Positions 15,632 through 26,304 are shown, counted from the stretch's first letter. The stretch: DNA of 64,000 bases from UBA2334 sp964396895 (GCA_964396895.1 CAYNGJ010000008.1:83544-147543), one strand, 5' to 3'. Notes: generated by a model from the letters alone, not told the origin. Numbers and translations are program-made.

Positions 15632-16501
15632 TCAGCGGTTGAGTTCGGCCAGGCGCTCGGGCGTGCCCACATCGGTCCACGGGCCTGGGTAAAGCTCGGC
15701 GCTCACGCGGCCCGCGTCCATGGCGCGGCGCAGCAGCGGGCCCAGCGCGGCCTTCAGGCCCGCGGGGTTGCCTGCGGGCACGTCGCACCACGGCGGACCG
15801 AACAGTTCGGCCCGGTACAGGCCGATGGTGCTGTAGGTGTGGCGGGGCGTGGTGGTGTCGGTGGCGGGCAGGTTGAGCGCGAGGCCGTCAGCACCCAACC
15901 CGAAGTCGCCGCGCGGGTGGTGCGCCGGGTTGGGCACCAGCCACAGGTGGGCCAGTGCCGTGCTGGCGCCAAACCGCTCCACGCTGGCCTGGTCAAAGCG
16001 GAAACCGGGCACAAACACGTCACCGGCCACCACCCAGAACACCTGCTGGGCGGCGGTGTGCCCCGTATCAGTGGTTGGGGTTGGCGTTGGCGTGGCCAGG
16101 GCCGGAAACAGCAGCGGCAGGGCTCGGGCAATGCCGCCTGCGGTCTCCAGCGCCCCGCCGAAGTCCGCTTGTTCGTGCGAAAACGCGGCGTGGAAGGGGG
16201 TGGATGAGGACTCGCTTACTGATAGCTGAAAAGTACCATCAGCATTGCGGTATGTGTCAAAAAAGCTTGAAATTTGTTCGCCCAACCACGCGGTGTTGAA
16301 CACCAGGTGCCGACAGCCACCCGCGACCAGCGCCTGCACATGCCAGGCCAGCAGCGGTTGACCGCGCACCTGCAGCAAGGGCTTGGGGGTGGTGTCGGTC
16401 AGCGGACGCATGCGTTCGCCCCGGCCCGCCGCCAGGACGATGGCCGGGGCGGGTTCGGTGCATTGGGCCGTGGGGTGTTCGGGCGGTTGGCCGTGGGTCA
16501 T
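15632..16501 (-). CDS. Sugar-phosphate nucleotidyltransferase (MurU-like)
   Basis: A 289-residue nucleotidyltransferase with the signature IVLAAGRGERMRPLTDTTPKPLLQVRGQPLLAWHV, then ETAGGIARALPLL, VVAGDVFV, and the closing PWTDVGTPERLAELN. Closest in plan to MurU (MurNAc-1-phosphate uridylyltransferase of peptidoglycan recycling); mannose-1-phosphate guanylyltransferase-type enzymes are alternatives. Start ATG 16499-16501 overlaps the speD stop by 4 bp. Compared with the family as I know it, there is an extra stretch after WLGEQI (SSFFDTYRNADGTFQLSVSESSSTPFHA, in pieces) from an AT-rich patch at about 16205-16275. Confidence 0.85.
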   Translation of the reverse strand: MTHGQPPEHPTAQCTEPAPAIVLAAGRGERMRPLTDTTPKPLLQVRGQPLLAWHVQALVAGGCRHLVFNTAWLGEQISSFFDTYRNADGTFQLSVSESSSTPFHAAFSHEQADFGGALETAGGIARALPLLFPALATPTPTPTTDTGHTAAQQVFWVVAGDVFVPGFRFDQASVERFGASTALAHLWLVPNPAHHPRGDFGLGADGLALNLPATDTTTPRHTYSTIGLYRAELFGPPWCDVPAGNPAGLKAALGPLLRRAMDAGRVSAELYPGPWTDVGTPERLAELNR

Positions 16502-16893
16502 GTGGGGTGCGGGGGCGCGGTGGGCATGCCGCGCCAAAGTTCGTTGAATTGGCTGTGGGTGGGGGCCAGCAAGGCCACCAGCTGGGCCAGCAGTTGGCGG
16601 GCTCGCTGGCTGTGGTCGGCCCCCAGGTTGCAGACGTACACGTCCAGGGTGGCACTGCGGGTTTCTGGCCAGGTGTGCACACACAGGTGGCTTTCGGCCA
16701 GCAGCACGGTGGCGGTGACGCCACCGGGGCCACGGGCGGTGGCGGGGAAGGTGTGGAACACCTCGCCCACCGGGCACAGGCCCGCCACCACCACGGCGGC
16801 GCGACAGGCCTGGCCCAGGCGCTGGGCGTCGGTCAGCCAGTGCGGGTCGCACTGACATTCGTACACGTCGGCGGTGAGGTGCAGGCCTTGCAT
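16498..16893 (-). CDS. speD: S-adenosylmethionine decarboxylase proenzyme
   Basis: A 131-residue pyruvoyl enzyme supplying decarboxylated SAM for spermidine synthesis. The self-cleavage motif is AESHLCVHTWPE; Ser68 would become the pyruvoyl group. Also the acid/base Cys context and YVCNLGAD. Small (class 1B-like) form of normal size. ATG 16891-16893 (MQGLHLTADVYEC) is chosen over the upstream in-frame start because that extension is not family-like. The methylthioadenosine produced in this pathway is the substrate of mtnN at 55.1 kb. Confidence 0.92.
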   Translation of the reverse strand: MQGLHLTADVYECQCDPHWLTDAQRLGQACRAAVVVAGLCPVGEVFHTFPATARGPGGVTATVLLAESHLCVHTWPETRSATLDVYVCNLGADHSQRARQLLAQLVALLAPTHSQFNELWRGMPTAPPHPT

Positions 16894-16933
16894 GGGGCTA
16901 CTGTAAGTCAGCCCTGCGGTCCGCCACCCCAGC

Positions 16934-16958
16934 AAAAAAAACCGCCCCTGGGGGCGGT
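16934..16958 (-). terminator. Intrinsic terminator of the lipoprotein gene
   Basis: Minus strand: ACCGCCCC-CA-GGGGCGGT stem (plus 16941-16958) followed by an eight-T run (plus 16934-16941). It lies 55 bp beyond the lipoprotein stop and just before speD on the same strand. Confidence 0.88.
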
Positions 16959-17013
16959 AGAAAAAGCGGGTGGGCCCACGGGCGCCGGGCGGCGCCGCTG
17001 GCCCGCCCAGGCC

Positions 17014-18083
<1,070 letters not shown>

Positions 18084-18331
18084 GGTGAGGCTCCTGACAG
18101 GGTGTGAGATGGGTTGGGGCCAACCATAGGGAACACCCTTGCCCCTGCACATCCCGCAAACGCGGGGGGTGGGGATGATTCGGTGTTACCCAATGCGGGG
18201 TGCGCGGCAGGTCCGGGATGGGGGTTGGGCGGGGGCGAGGTGTCGGGCATCGTTAAAATTGACGGCTTTACCCCGCGCCTGAGGGCGTGCCGGTCGAATC
18301 CCCCACTTATCTTCAGCCCCCCACGCCCGCC

Positions 18332-20437
18332 ATGTCCAAAGCACCTGCTGCCCCCACCGTTGCCCCTGCCGTGGCAAACCCATCACACGACATGGCCAAC
18401 GCCATCCGCGCCCTGGCCATGGACGCGGTGCAAGCCGCCAATTCGGGCCATCCTGGTGCGCCCATGGGCATGGCCGACATGGCCGTGGCCTTGTGGGGCC
18501 GCCACCTGCGCCACAACCCCACCAACCCCGACTGGGCCAACCGCGACCGCTTTGTGCTGTCCAACGGCCACGGCTCCATGCTCATCTACGCGCTGTTGCA
18601 CCTCACGGGCTACAAGCTGCCCATGGAAGAACTCAAAAACTTCCGCAAGCTGCACAGCAAAACCGCCGGTCACCCCGAAGTGGGCGTGACCCCTGGCGTG
18701 GAAACCACCACCGGCCCGCTGGGCCAGGGCATCACCAACGCCGTGGGCTTTGCGCTGGCTGAAAAGCTGCTGGCCGCCGAGTTCAACCGCGAGCAGGCCA
18801 TCGTCGATCACCACACCTATGTGTTCATGGGTGACGGCTGCCTGATGGAGGGCATCAGCCACGAAGCCGCCGCACTGGCCGGTGCCTGGAAATTGAACAA
18901 ACTGATCACCCTGTACGACGACAACGGCATCAGCATCGACGGCCAGGTGGCCCCCTGGTTTGTGGACGACACCGCTGCCCGCTTCCGCGCCTACCAGTGG
19001 AATGTCATCGGCCCGGTGGACGGTCACGATGCCGACGCGGTGGATGCCGCCATCGCCCAGGCCAAAACCAGCGCGGACAAACCCACCCTCATCATCTGCA
19101 AAACCCACATCGGCAAAGGCAGCCCCAACCGCGCCAACACCGCCAAGGCCCACGGCGAACCGCTGGGCGCTGAAGAAATCAAGCTCACCCGCGAAGCGCT
19201 GAACTGGCCGCACGCCCCCTTCACCATCCCCAAGCCCGTCATGGCCGCCTGGGATGCCAAAGCCGCTGGCAAGGCCGCCGAAGCCGCCTGGAAAGACACC
19301 TTCGCCGCCTACAAAAAGGCCCACCCCAAGCTGGCCAAAGAGTTTGTGCGCCGCATGGCGGGCGAGCTGCCCGCCGACTTCCAGCAAACCGTGCTCGATG
19401 CCGTGGTGGCCGCCCACACCAAGGCCGAAACCGTGGCCAGCCGCAAGGCCAGCCAGCTGGCGCTGGAAGCCTTCACCGCCGCGCTGCCTGAGCTGCTGGG
19501 TGGCTCGGCTGACCTGACCGGCTCCAACCTCACCAACACCAAGAGCACCCCCAACCTGCGCGTGGACGCGGCCGGTGCCGTGGTCCAGACCGCCGATGCG
19601 AACGGGCACATGGTGGGTGGCCGCCACATCAACTACGGCGTGCGCGAGTTCGGCATGGCCGCCATCATGAACGGCGTGGCACTGCACGGTGGCTTCATTC
19701 CCTACGGTGGCACCTTCCTCACGTTCTCCGACTACAGCCGCAACGCCATCCGCATGGCCGCGCTCATGAAGCAGCGCGTGGTGCATGTCTTCACCCACGA
19801 CTCCATTGGCCTGGGCGAAGACGGCCCCACCCACCAGAGCATTGAGCACGCGGCCAGCCTGCGCCTCATTCCCAACCTGGACGTGTGGCGCCCCGCCGAC
19901 ACCGCAGAAACCACCGTGGCTTGGGCCGTGGCCCTGCAAAACACCGACCGGCCCACCGCGCTGCTGCTCAGCCGCCAGAACCTGCCCTATGCGCCGAAAG
20001 GCGACAGCGAACTGGCCCCCGAAGCTTGCGGGCTGGAGAGTATCAGCAAAGGCGCATACGTGCTGGCCGAACCGTCCGAAGTGGGCCTGAAGAAGAAGGC
20101 CAAGGCCGTGATCATCGCCACCGGCTCTGAAGTGCAACTCGCGCTCAAGGCCCAGGCTTTGCTGGCCGAGCACAAGGTGCCAGTGCGCGTGGTCTCCATG
20201 CCCAGCACCACCACCTTTGACCGCCAGAGCGTGGACTACAAAAAAGCCGTGCTGCCCAAGGGCCTGCCCCGCATCGCGGTGGAAATGGGCAGCACCGACG
20301 GCTGGTGGAAATACGGTTGTGCCGCCGTGGTGGGCATTGACACCTACGGCGAGTCGGCCCCCGCGCCGGTGTTGTTCGAGCACTTCGGCTTCACCCCCGA
20401 GAACCTGGCCCAGACCGTGCTGGTGGCGCTGGGTTGA
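18332..20437 (+). CDS. tkt: Transketolase
   Basis: A 701-residue thiamine-diphosphate enzyme of the pentose-phosphate and Calvin-type carbon rearrangements. Motifs: SGHPGAPMGMADMAVALW, ETTTGPLGQGITNAVG, the TPP/Mg motif MGDGCLMEGISHEAAALAG, the pyrimidine-domain THDSIGLGEDGPTHQSIEH, and the C-terminal domain GSEVQLALKAQALL. Start ATG 18332 is assigned; MANAIRALAMDA at 18392 is an alternative, since residues 1-20 are a low-complexity Ala/Pro leader. Upstream of gap, with one secreted-protein gene intervening. Confidence 0.93.
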   Translation: MSKAPAAPTVAPAVANPSHDMANAIRALAMDAVQAANSGHPGAPMGMADMAVALWGRHLRHNPTNPDWANRDRFVLSNGHGSMLIYALLHLTGYKLPMEELKNFRKLHSKTAGHPEVGVTPGVETTTGPLGQGITNAVGFALAEKLLAAEFNREQAIVDHHTYVFMGDGCLMEGISHEAAALAGAWKLNKLITLYDDNGISIDGQVAPWFVDDTAARFRAYQWNVIGPVDGHDADAVDAAIAQAKTSADKPTLIICKTHIGKGSPNRANTAKAHGEPLGAEEIKLTREALNWPHAPFTIPKPVMAAWDAKAAGKAAEAAWKDTFAAYKKAHPKLAKEFVRRMAGELPADFQQTVLDAVVAAHTKAETVASRKASQLALEAFTAALPELLGGSADLTGSNLTNTKSTPNLRVDAAGAVVQTADANGHMVGGRHINYGVREFGMAAIMNGVALHGGFIPYGGTFLTFSDYSRNAIRMAALMKQRVVHVFTHDSIGLGEDGPTHQSIEHAASLRLIPNLDVWRPADTAETTVAWAVALQNTDRPTALLLSRQNLPYAPKGDSELAPEACGLESISKGAYVLAEPSEVGLKKKAKAVIIATGSEVQLALKAQALLAEHKVPVRVVSMPSTTTFDRQSVDYKKAVLPKGLPRIAVEMGSTDGWWKYGCAAVVGIDTYGESAPAPVLFEHFGFTPENLAQTVLVALG

Positions 20438-20495
20438 ATTCGGTCAGATAGGGCCTTTGCACATTCTTTTGTCAAATTCAGATGGAGGCGTCACC

Positions 20496-21215
20496 ATGAA
20501 ACTTTTTCAAGATCGCGCTTTGTTAATGGCGGGGATGATGTGGTTTGGCCTGTCTGTGGCGCACGCGCAATTGGTGGTGACTGATCCTCCACAAGGGCAT
20601 CATTTTGGAAAAATACCCATGGGGGCTACCTACGCCACGCAGTACTTTTCTGTGTTCAACCAAGGGTCCGTTCCCACGGTGATTGGACAAGTGGGTGTGG
20701 TTGAAGTGGCAACCTGTCTGGCTTTGGAGGGGTGCCCAGCCGTGGCTCCCGGGGATTTTCTAGTCCACCAGCATTCGGATGATTGCAGCAACCGCATCCT
20801 GGTGTCAGGGGCAGGTTGCTCGACGTTGGTTGCATTTGTGCCCCAAAGTCCAGGTGCCAAAGTGGCCCAATTGACGTTTCCGGTGGTGGGTGGGGGGCAG
20901 GCCACGGCAATGCTGAGTGGCACGGGCACCACCCAGCCGACCGACTGTGTGCTGGATTGGGCGGAGCGTGTGTTACCCGAGTTGTTGACACATCCCACCT
21001 CCACACTGGTCGTTGGATCGTATTTTGCGCGTTGCTATCAGGGCGGAGCGCTGTGTGTGGGATCGGATGCGGTGTTTCCATCGTTTGCGCCGTCCAGCGT
21101 GTACCTCTATCAAGGGGGGCAGCTGACTCGATATGGGTTCTTGAGTGATCTGGCCAGTTTGGCCACACAGACACCACCGTCCACCCTTCGGTGTGACCAG
21201 GTGACTGACAGATGA
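20496..21215 (+). CDS. Secreted two-domain protein of unknown function
   Basis: A 239-residue protein with a clear Sec signal peptide (MKLFQDRALLMAGMMWFGLSVAHA-Q). The first half (VVTDPPQGHHFGKIPMGATYATQYFSVFNQG ...) resembles Ig-like 'choice-of-anchor' abnormal-spindle/HYDIN-type domains. The second half (CVLDWAERVLPELLTHP ... GSYFARCYQGGALCVGSDAV ... VYLYQGGQLTRYG) resembles, from memory, a C-terminal module common in secreted betaproteobacterial proteins without known function. Several Cys could form disulfides. AGATGGAGG precedes the ATG. Base composition is less GC-rich than tkt and gap on either side, suggesting insertion into a tkt-gap unit. Confidence 0.75.
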   Translation: MKLFQDRALLMAGMMWFGLSVAHAQLVVTDPPQGHHFGKIPMGATYATQYFSVFNQGSVPTVIGQVGVVEVATCLALEGCPAVAPGDFLVHQHSDDCSNRILVSGAGCSTLVAFVPQSPGAKVAQLTFPVVGGGQATAMLSGTGTTQPTDCVLDWAERVLPELLTHPTSTLVVGSYFARCYQGGALCVGSDAVFPSFAPSSVYLYQGGQLTRYGFLSDLASLATQTPPSTLRCDQVTDR

Positions 21216-21236
21216 TTTTTTTTTACAGGAGAAAAC

Positions 21237-22238
<1,002 letters not shown>

Positions 22239-22283
22239 TTTTTCCGCCCAGTTGGTGGCGTGGCTGGCCTGCCATGCCACTGC

Positions 22284-22323
22284 AACGGTCCATGCTACAA
22301 ACTGGCATGGACCGTTTTTTTTT
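22284..22323 (+). terminator. Intrinsic terminator of gap, overlapping the next gene's start
   Basis: A perfect 12-bp stem AACGGTCCATGC (22284-22295) / GCATGGACCGTT (22305-22316), 9-nt loop, then nine T (22315-22323). The best ATG of the downstream protease (22307) lies in the 3' arm. Confidence 0.93.
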
Positions 22324-24067
22324 GCTCCCTCTCCCCGGCTCACGCCGTTCAGTTGCACCCCGTGGTGGTGCCGTGCCCTGGTGGCTGGGGTGGGTGCTGT
22401 CGACGCTCGTCGGTGTCGCACAGGCGGCGCCATTGGCCGCGCATGGCCTGGTGGTCCAGCTACGGCCGGGTGCGGTGGCGGACGATGTGGTGAGCGCAGC
22501 GCCGGTGGTGCTGACCGAGTCACGTCAGGCCCAGCGCGAGCAGGCGCTGGCGATGTGGCAGCGCAGGCACGGCCGGCAAGTGGCGCATTTGCAGGCCCTG
22601 AGCCAGGCCGCTGGTGTCCGGGTGAAGTCCATGGGCTCGGCCGGGTCGGCCCTCCGGCTCGATGTGGACGCACAGGACGACGCAGCCTTGAATGCCACCA
22701 TGCGTCGCCTGCGCCTGCACCCGGACGTGCTCAGCGTGGAACCCAATGTGCGCATGAAACGCACCCAAGCCACCACGTTGCCCAATGACCCATTGTTTCC
22801 GCAGCAGTGGCACCTGCAATCGGCAGTGGCGTATCCAGGGGCCACCAATTGGCCTGCGGCATGGTCGCGCATGGCCAACACCCATGCGTCCGTCACGGTG
22901 GCGGTGGTGGATTCAGGCGTGCGTTTTGACCACCCCGACCTGGCCGGTAGGCTGTGGCCAGGGTACGACTTTGCCAGCGAGGTGGACTTTGCCAACGACG
23001 GCGATGGCCGCGATGCCGATGCCAGTGACCCGGGCGACTGGGTCACTGCAGCTGAGACGGCCACTGCACTGTTCAGTGGTTGCGAGGTGGAAGACAGCTC
23101 TTGGCACGGCACAGCCATTGCTGGTCTGATGGCGGCAGTCGCCAACAACAACGAGGGGGTGGCCGGTCTGTATGCGGGCGCCCAAGTGTTGCCTGTGCGC
23201 GTGGCTGGCAAATGCGGCGCGGTGCTCAGCGACTTGCTCGACGGCCTGCGCTGGGCCGCAGGCCTGCCCGTGGCGGGGGTGCCCACCAACCCGCACCCAG
23301 CCCGCGTCATCAGCCTGAGTTTTGGGGGCAGCGGTGCCTGCAGCACCGCCTACCAGACCACAGTGAATGAACTCAACGCTGCTGGTGCATTGCTGGTGGT
23401 GGCTGCGGGCAATTCGGATGGACCGCTGACGCGCCCAGCCGACTGTGAGGGCGTAGTGGCGGTCACGGGCGCGCGGGGGGACGGGGCCAAGGCCAGCTAT
23501 GCCAACTTGGGCACCCAGGTGGCGCTCACGGCGCCGGGCGGTTCCGCCTTGTCGGGCGCTGCCGATGCGGGTTTGGCCAGCACCTACAACAGCGGGCGGC
23601 GTGGACCGCAGTCATCTGTCTACGGTGTGGGCGCTGGCACCAGCTTTTCCGCCCCACTGGTGGCGGGGGTGGCGGCCTGGATGTTGGGCGCACGGGCAGA
23701 CCTCTCCCCAGCGCTGACGCCGCCCGAGTTGATCAGCCTGTTGAAAGGCAGCACCCGGCCACACACCGTGGTGTCCACCTTGCCCCAGTGCCAAAACACC
23801 GCCATCGGCCAGGGCGCCTGCCAGTGCACCACACAGACTTGCGGCACCGGACTGTTGGATGCCGATCGGGCAATGGCGGCTGCACTGGCGTTCGTGCGGG
23901 CCGCCACGCCCATCACTGCGCCTGTTCCGGTGCCTGAGCCAGCCCCTGCACCGACTGAGGCCAGTGGTGGCGGTGGTGCCATCGGCCTGTGGTGGGGCGC
24001 TGCCTTGTGGCTTTGGGTGGTCGGTGTTGGCCTGGCGAGTCGGCGGCGCTTTCAAGGGCAGGTCTGA
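22307..24067 (+). CDS. S8 subtilisin-like serine peptidase with GlyGly-CTERM-like tail
   Basis: A 586-residue secreted subtilase. Catalytic residues: Asp in VAVVDSGVRFDHPDLAG, His in SSWHGTAIAGLMAA, Ser in GAGTSFSAPLVAGVAAWML. A propeptide-like region (QLRPGAVADDVV ... LDVDAQDDAALNATMRRL) precedes. The end has a Pro-rich spacer, SGGGGAIG, a hydrophobic helix WWGAALWLWVVGVGLA, and SRRR: the plan of GlyGly-CTERM sorting signals cut by rhombosortase. Start is uncertain. ATG 22307 gives MDRFFLLPLPGSRRS before a signal-like WWLGWVLSTLVGVAQA, but lies within the gap terminator; MLQTG at 22292 or downstream TTG 22322 and GTG 22373 are alternatives. Converges with the SPOR gene, overlapping it by 16 bp. 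Confidence 0.88.
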   Translation: MDRFFLLPLPGSRRSVAPRGGAVPWWLGWVLSTLVGVAQAAPLAAHGLVVQLRPGAVADDVVSAAPVVLTESRQAQREQALAMWQRRHGRQVAHLQALSQAAGVRVKSMGSAGSALRLDVDAQDDAALNATMRRLRLHPDVLSVEPNVRMKRTQATTLPNDPLFPQQWHLQSAVAYPGATNWPAAWSRMANTHASVTVAVVDSGVRFDHPDLAGRLWPGYDFASEVDFANDGDGRDADASDPGDWVTAAETATALFSGCEVEDSSWHGTAIAGLMAAVANNNEGVAGLYAGAQVLPVRVAGKCGAVLSDLLDGLRWAAGLPVAGVPTNPHPARVISLSFGGSGACSTAYQTTVNELNAAGALLVVAAGNSDGPLTRPADCEGVVAVTGARGDGAKASYANLGTQVALTAPGGSALSGAADAGLASTYNSGRRGPQSSVYGVGAGTSFSAPLVAGVAAWMLGARADLSPALTPPELISLLKGSTRPHTVVSTLPQCQNTAIGQGACQCTTQTCGTGLLDADRAMAAALAFVRAATPITAPVPVPEPAPAPTEASGGGGAIGLWWGAALWLWVVGVGLASRRRFQGQV

Positions 24068-24801
24068 AAGGTCTTGCCAGACCAGGGGTCGCCTGTGGCG
24101 TTGGCCACGGTTTTCGTGGCCGTGGCTTTTTGCTCAGCCGTGGCCCGGGGCACGCGCGCCATGTACAGCGTGGTTTCTGGTCGTTCCACCGCCACTTTGG
24201 CGCCTCTGACGCCCGCCCGGGTGACATCGCGCAGGGCTTGCTGCGCCGCCGCTTCGGTGGAATAGGTGCCCAGCGCCAGCCCGGGTTGCAGGGTAGGGTT
24301 GCTCACGTCCCGAAACTCCACCCGCAACTGGCGCAACTCGGCGCGGCGGGCCGCCACAGCGTCGGCGTTGGCCAGCTTGCCGCTGTAGACGATCCAGCGG
24401 GCGGGTTGCACGCTGGTCTCCAGTGCCCAACTGTTGACCGGTAAGGCCTCGTCCAGCAGGGGTTTCAGGCGGGCCATTTGCTTGTCGTTCAGCACGCCCA
24501 TTTGCAGGCAAACCGTGGGTTCATTGGGGGCTGTCGTCGGGGCCGGTTCTTCCGGTGCCACGGCGGTCACTTCACCTGTGGGGGGGGCGGTGGGCGTGGT
24601 GGCTGTGTCGGAGGTGGACGCGGTGGTGCTTGCGCTGTCGGTCAGCACCAGCCGCTCGGGCTGAAGCTGCTGCTGCAGCCGGTGCGGTTCGCTGGGCGAA
24701 GGGGGCGCAGCCCAGGGGCCCAAGTTTGCCAGCCAGCCCTGGCACCAGGCCAGATACATGGCGTTGGCCAGCACCAGCAGCAGCACGAGGTGTCTCAGCA
24801 T
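24052..24801 (-). CDS. SPOR-domain membrane protein
   Basis: A 249-residue inner-membrane protein: one N-terminal transmembrane helix (LRHLVLLLVLANAMYLAWCQ), a Pro/Thr-rich periplasmic linker, and a C-terminal SPOR-like domain (VCLQMGVLNDKQMARLKPLLDEA ... LGTYSTEAAAQQALRDV). SPOR domains bind denuded peptidoglycan glycans at division sites. It overlaps birA by 7 bp, so is translationally coupled to it. Confidence 0.8.
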   Translation of the reverse strand: MLRHLVLLLVLANAMYLAWCQGWLANLGPWAAPPSPSEPHRLQQQLQPERLVLTDSASTTASTSDTATTPTAPPTGEVTAVAPEEPAPTTAPNEPTVCLQMGVLNDKQMARLKPLLDEALPVNSWALETSVQPARWIVYSGKLANADAVAARRAELRQLRVEFRDVSNPTLQPGLALGTYSTEAAAQQALRDVTRAGVRGAKVAVERPETTLYMARVPRATAEQKATATKTVANATGDPWSGKTFQTCP

Positions 24802-25694
24802 GGCTCAGCGCCTCTTGTGGCAGGCGGTTGTGGGCGAACGCTCACTTCGTTGCTGCTGACCGTGCGCATGCCTTGTGCGGTCAGTACCAGCAGGGCGCCA
24901 TCGTCGTCCACGCCACAGCCCGTCCCGCTCGTGCCATCTGACAAGGTCAGGACTTGGCCGTGCAGCGCATCGCGTTGGACAAAGCGCTGCGCGAAGGCCG
25001 AGAACCCCAGGGACTCGAAGGCCAGCAAGTCGTTCAGCAAAGCGGGGGCCACGGCTTGCCACACGTCGGCGGTGTCCAGTGTGTGTGTGTGTGCCGCCAA
25101 CCCGGTGGGGGTGACCCCGCCGGGTGCCAAGGCCGCAGGCTCCGGCGGGACCACGTTGATGCCCACGCCCACCACCACAAAGGGGTGGGTGCCCACATGG
25201 GCTGTTTCCACCAGAATACCGGCCAGCTTGGCGCCGTTCAGCCACAGGTCATTGGGCCATTTGAGTGTCAGCTGGGGTCGCTGGTTGGCGGGCAGCAGCG
25301 TGGCCAGGGACTCGGCCAGACTCACACCCACCGCCAGCGACAGGCCCGCCCAATGCGTGGGACGCAATGGCAAGCCCAGCGAAAACGTGAGGCTGTGCCC
25401 GGGTTGACTGACCCAGGCTTTGCCCATGCGGCCCCGGCCGGCCGTCTGGTCCACCGCCACCAGCAGCACGGGGTCTGTGTGGCCGGCTCGGGCGCGGCGC
25501 ATCAATTCGGTGTTGGATGAGTCAATGCTGGCCAGCACCTCAATGCTCAGGCCGGTGGGTACCGGGTGCAGGCCTTCTCCGCCAAGGGCGTTGGGCGCGT
25601 GGGCCTCCCAGGCGGCGTGCAGCGTGGGCCACAGCCGCTCAGCGGCGGTGTTCAGGCGGGCCAGGGTGTGGGCCTGGGCGGTGTTGGTGCTCAT
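24795..25694 (-). CDS. birA: Biotin--[acetyl-CoA-carboxylase] ligase
   Basis: A 299-residue biotin protein ligase that attaches biotin to the acetyl-CoA carboxylase carrier protein. Signature motifs: SSNTELMRRA, the biotinyl-AMP loop QTAGRGRMGKAWVSQPG, LKWPNDLWLNGAKLAGILVE and GVGINV. It lacks the N-terminal HTH of E. coli BirA, so it is not a repressor (group I type). ATG 25692-25694 overlaps the SET gene stop (ATGA). Confidence 0.93.
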   Translation of the reverse strand: MSTNTAQAHTLARLNTAAERLWPTLHAAWEAHAPNALGGEGLHPVPTGLSIEVLASIDSSNTELMRRARAGHTDPVLLVAVDQTAGRGRMGKAWVSQPGHSLTFSLGLPLRPTHWAGLSLAVGVSLAESLATLLPANQRPQLTLKWPNDLWLNGAKLAGILVETAHVGTHPFVVVGVGINVVPPEPAALAPGGVTPTGLAAHTHTLDTADVWQAVAPALLNDLLAFESLGFSAFAQRFVQRDALHGQVLTLSDGTSGTGCGVDDDGALLVLTAQGMRTVSSNEVSVRPQPPATRGAEPC

Positions 25695-26239
25695 GCGCGG
25701 GCGCGACGTCGTGGTGGTTTGGTGGGCTTGGCCGGTGGCGCGGTCAGCATGGTGCCCCGGCAGGGCGGTTGGCCACACCAGCAGGCGTAGTCGACCCGCA
25801 GCGCGGGGGTCAGGGGCTCGTCAATCACCAGGCCGTAGTCGTAAAACAACTCCTCGCCCACGGCGATGTCGCGCAGCGCATGAATGAACACCCGTCGCCC
25901 CTCTTGGCGAGCCTCACAGTTGGGCGCGCAGCTGTGGTTGATCCAACGGGCGCTGTTGCCGTTCACCTTGGCGTCGATGACGTGCTGCTCGTCGATGTGA
26001 AAGTAAAACGTGTGGTGGGGGTTGGCGGGGTCGTGCGGGTGCCGCCGCAGTGCCGCTTCCCAAGTGATGGTCTCCCCCGTGTACTCGATCAGCCGCTCGC
26101 CCGCGGCGATGGGGGTGGTGGCAAACACCCCTTTGCCATGGACGCCCGAGCGGCGCACCTGAATGCGCCTGGGGGCGGGACGTTGGGTGGCGGTGGGGGT
26201 TGGCAAAACCGGGCACATTTTTTGGTAAGGTTTATCCAT
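25691..26239 (-). CDS. SET domain protein (putative lysine methyltransferase)
   Basis: About 182 residues comprising a full SET domain: VHGKGVFATTPIAAGERLIEYTGE, then SAM-binding/catalytic pseudoknot RWINHSCAPNCEARQ and GEELFYDYGL. It ends in a Cys-rich post-SET (CWCGQPPCRGTML). All key features of eukaryote-type SET methyltransferases are present, so it is likely active on a protein lysine; the substrate is unknown. First of three overlapping genes (SET, birA, SPOR). Start could be MDKPYQK (26239), MCPVL, or 12 bases upstream at 26251. Confidence 0.82.
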   Translation of the reverse strand: MDKPYQKMCPVLPTPTATQRPAPRRIQVRRSGVHGKGVFATTPIAAGERLIEYTGETITWEAALRRHPHDPANPHHTFYFHIDEQHVIDAKVNGNSARWINHSCAPNCEARQEGRRVFIHALRDIAVGEELFYDYGLVIDEPLTPALRVDYACWCGQPPCRGTMLTAPPAKPTKPPRRRARA

Positions 26240-26304
26240 GCATGTGCGCACCTGCGCATGCCCATGAGCGCGCCTGTGCGCGCACGAGAAGTCGGATTGT
26301 AGTA

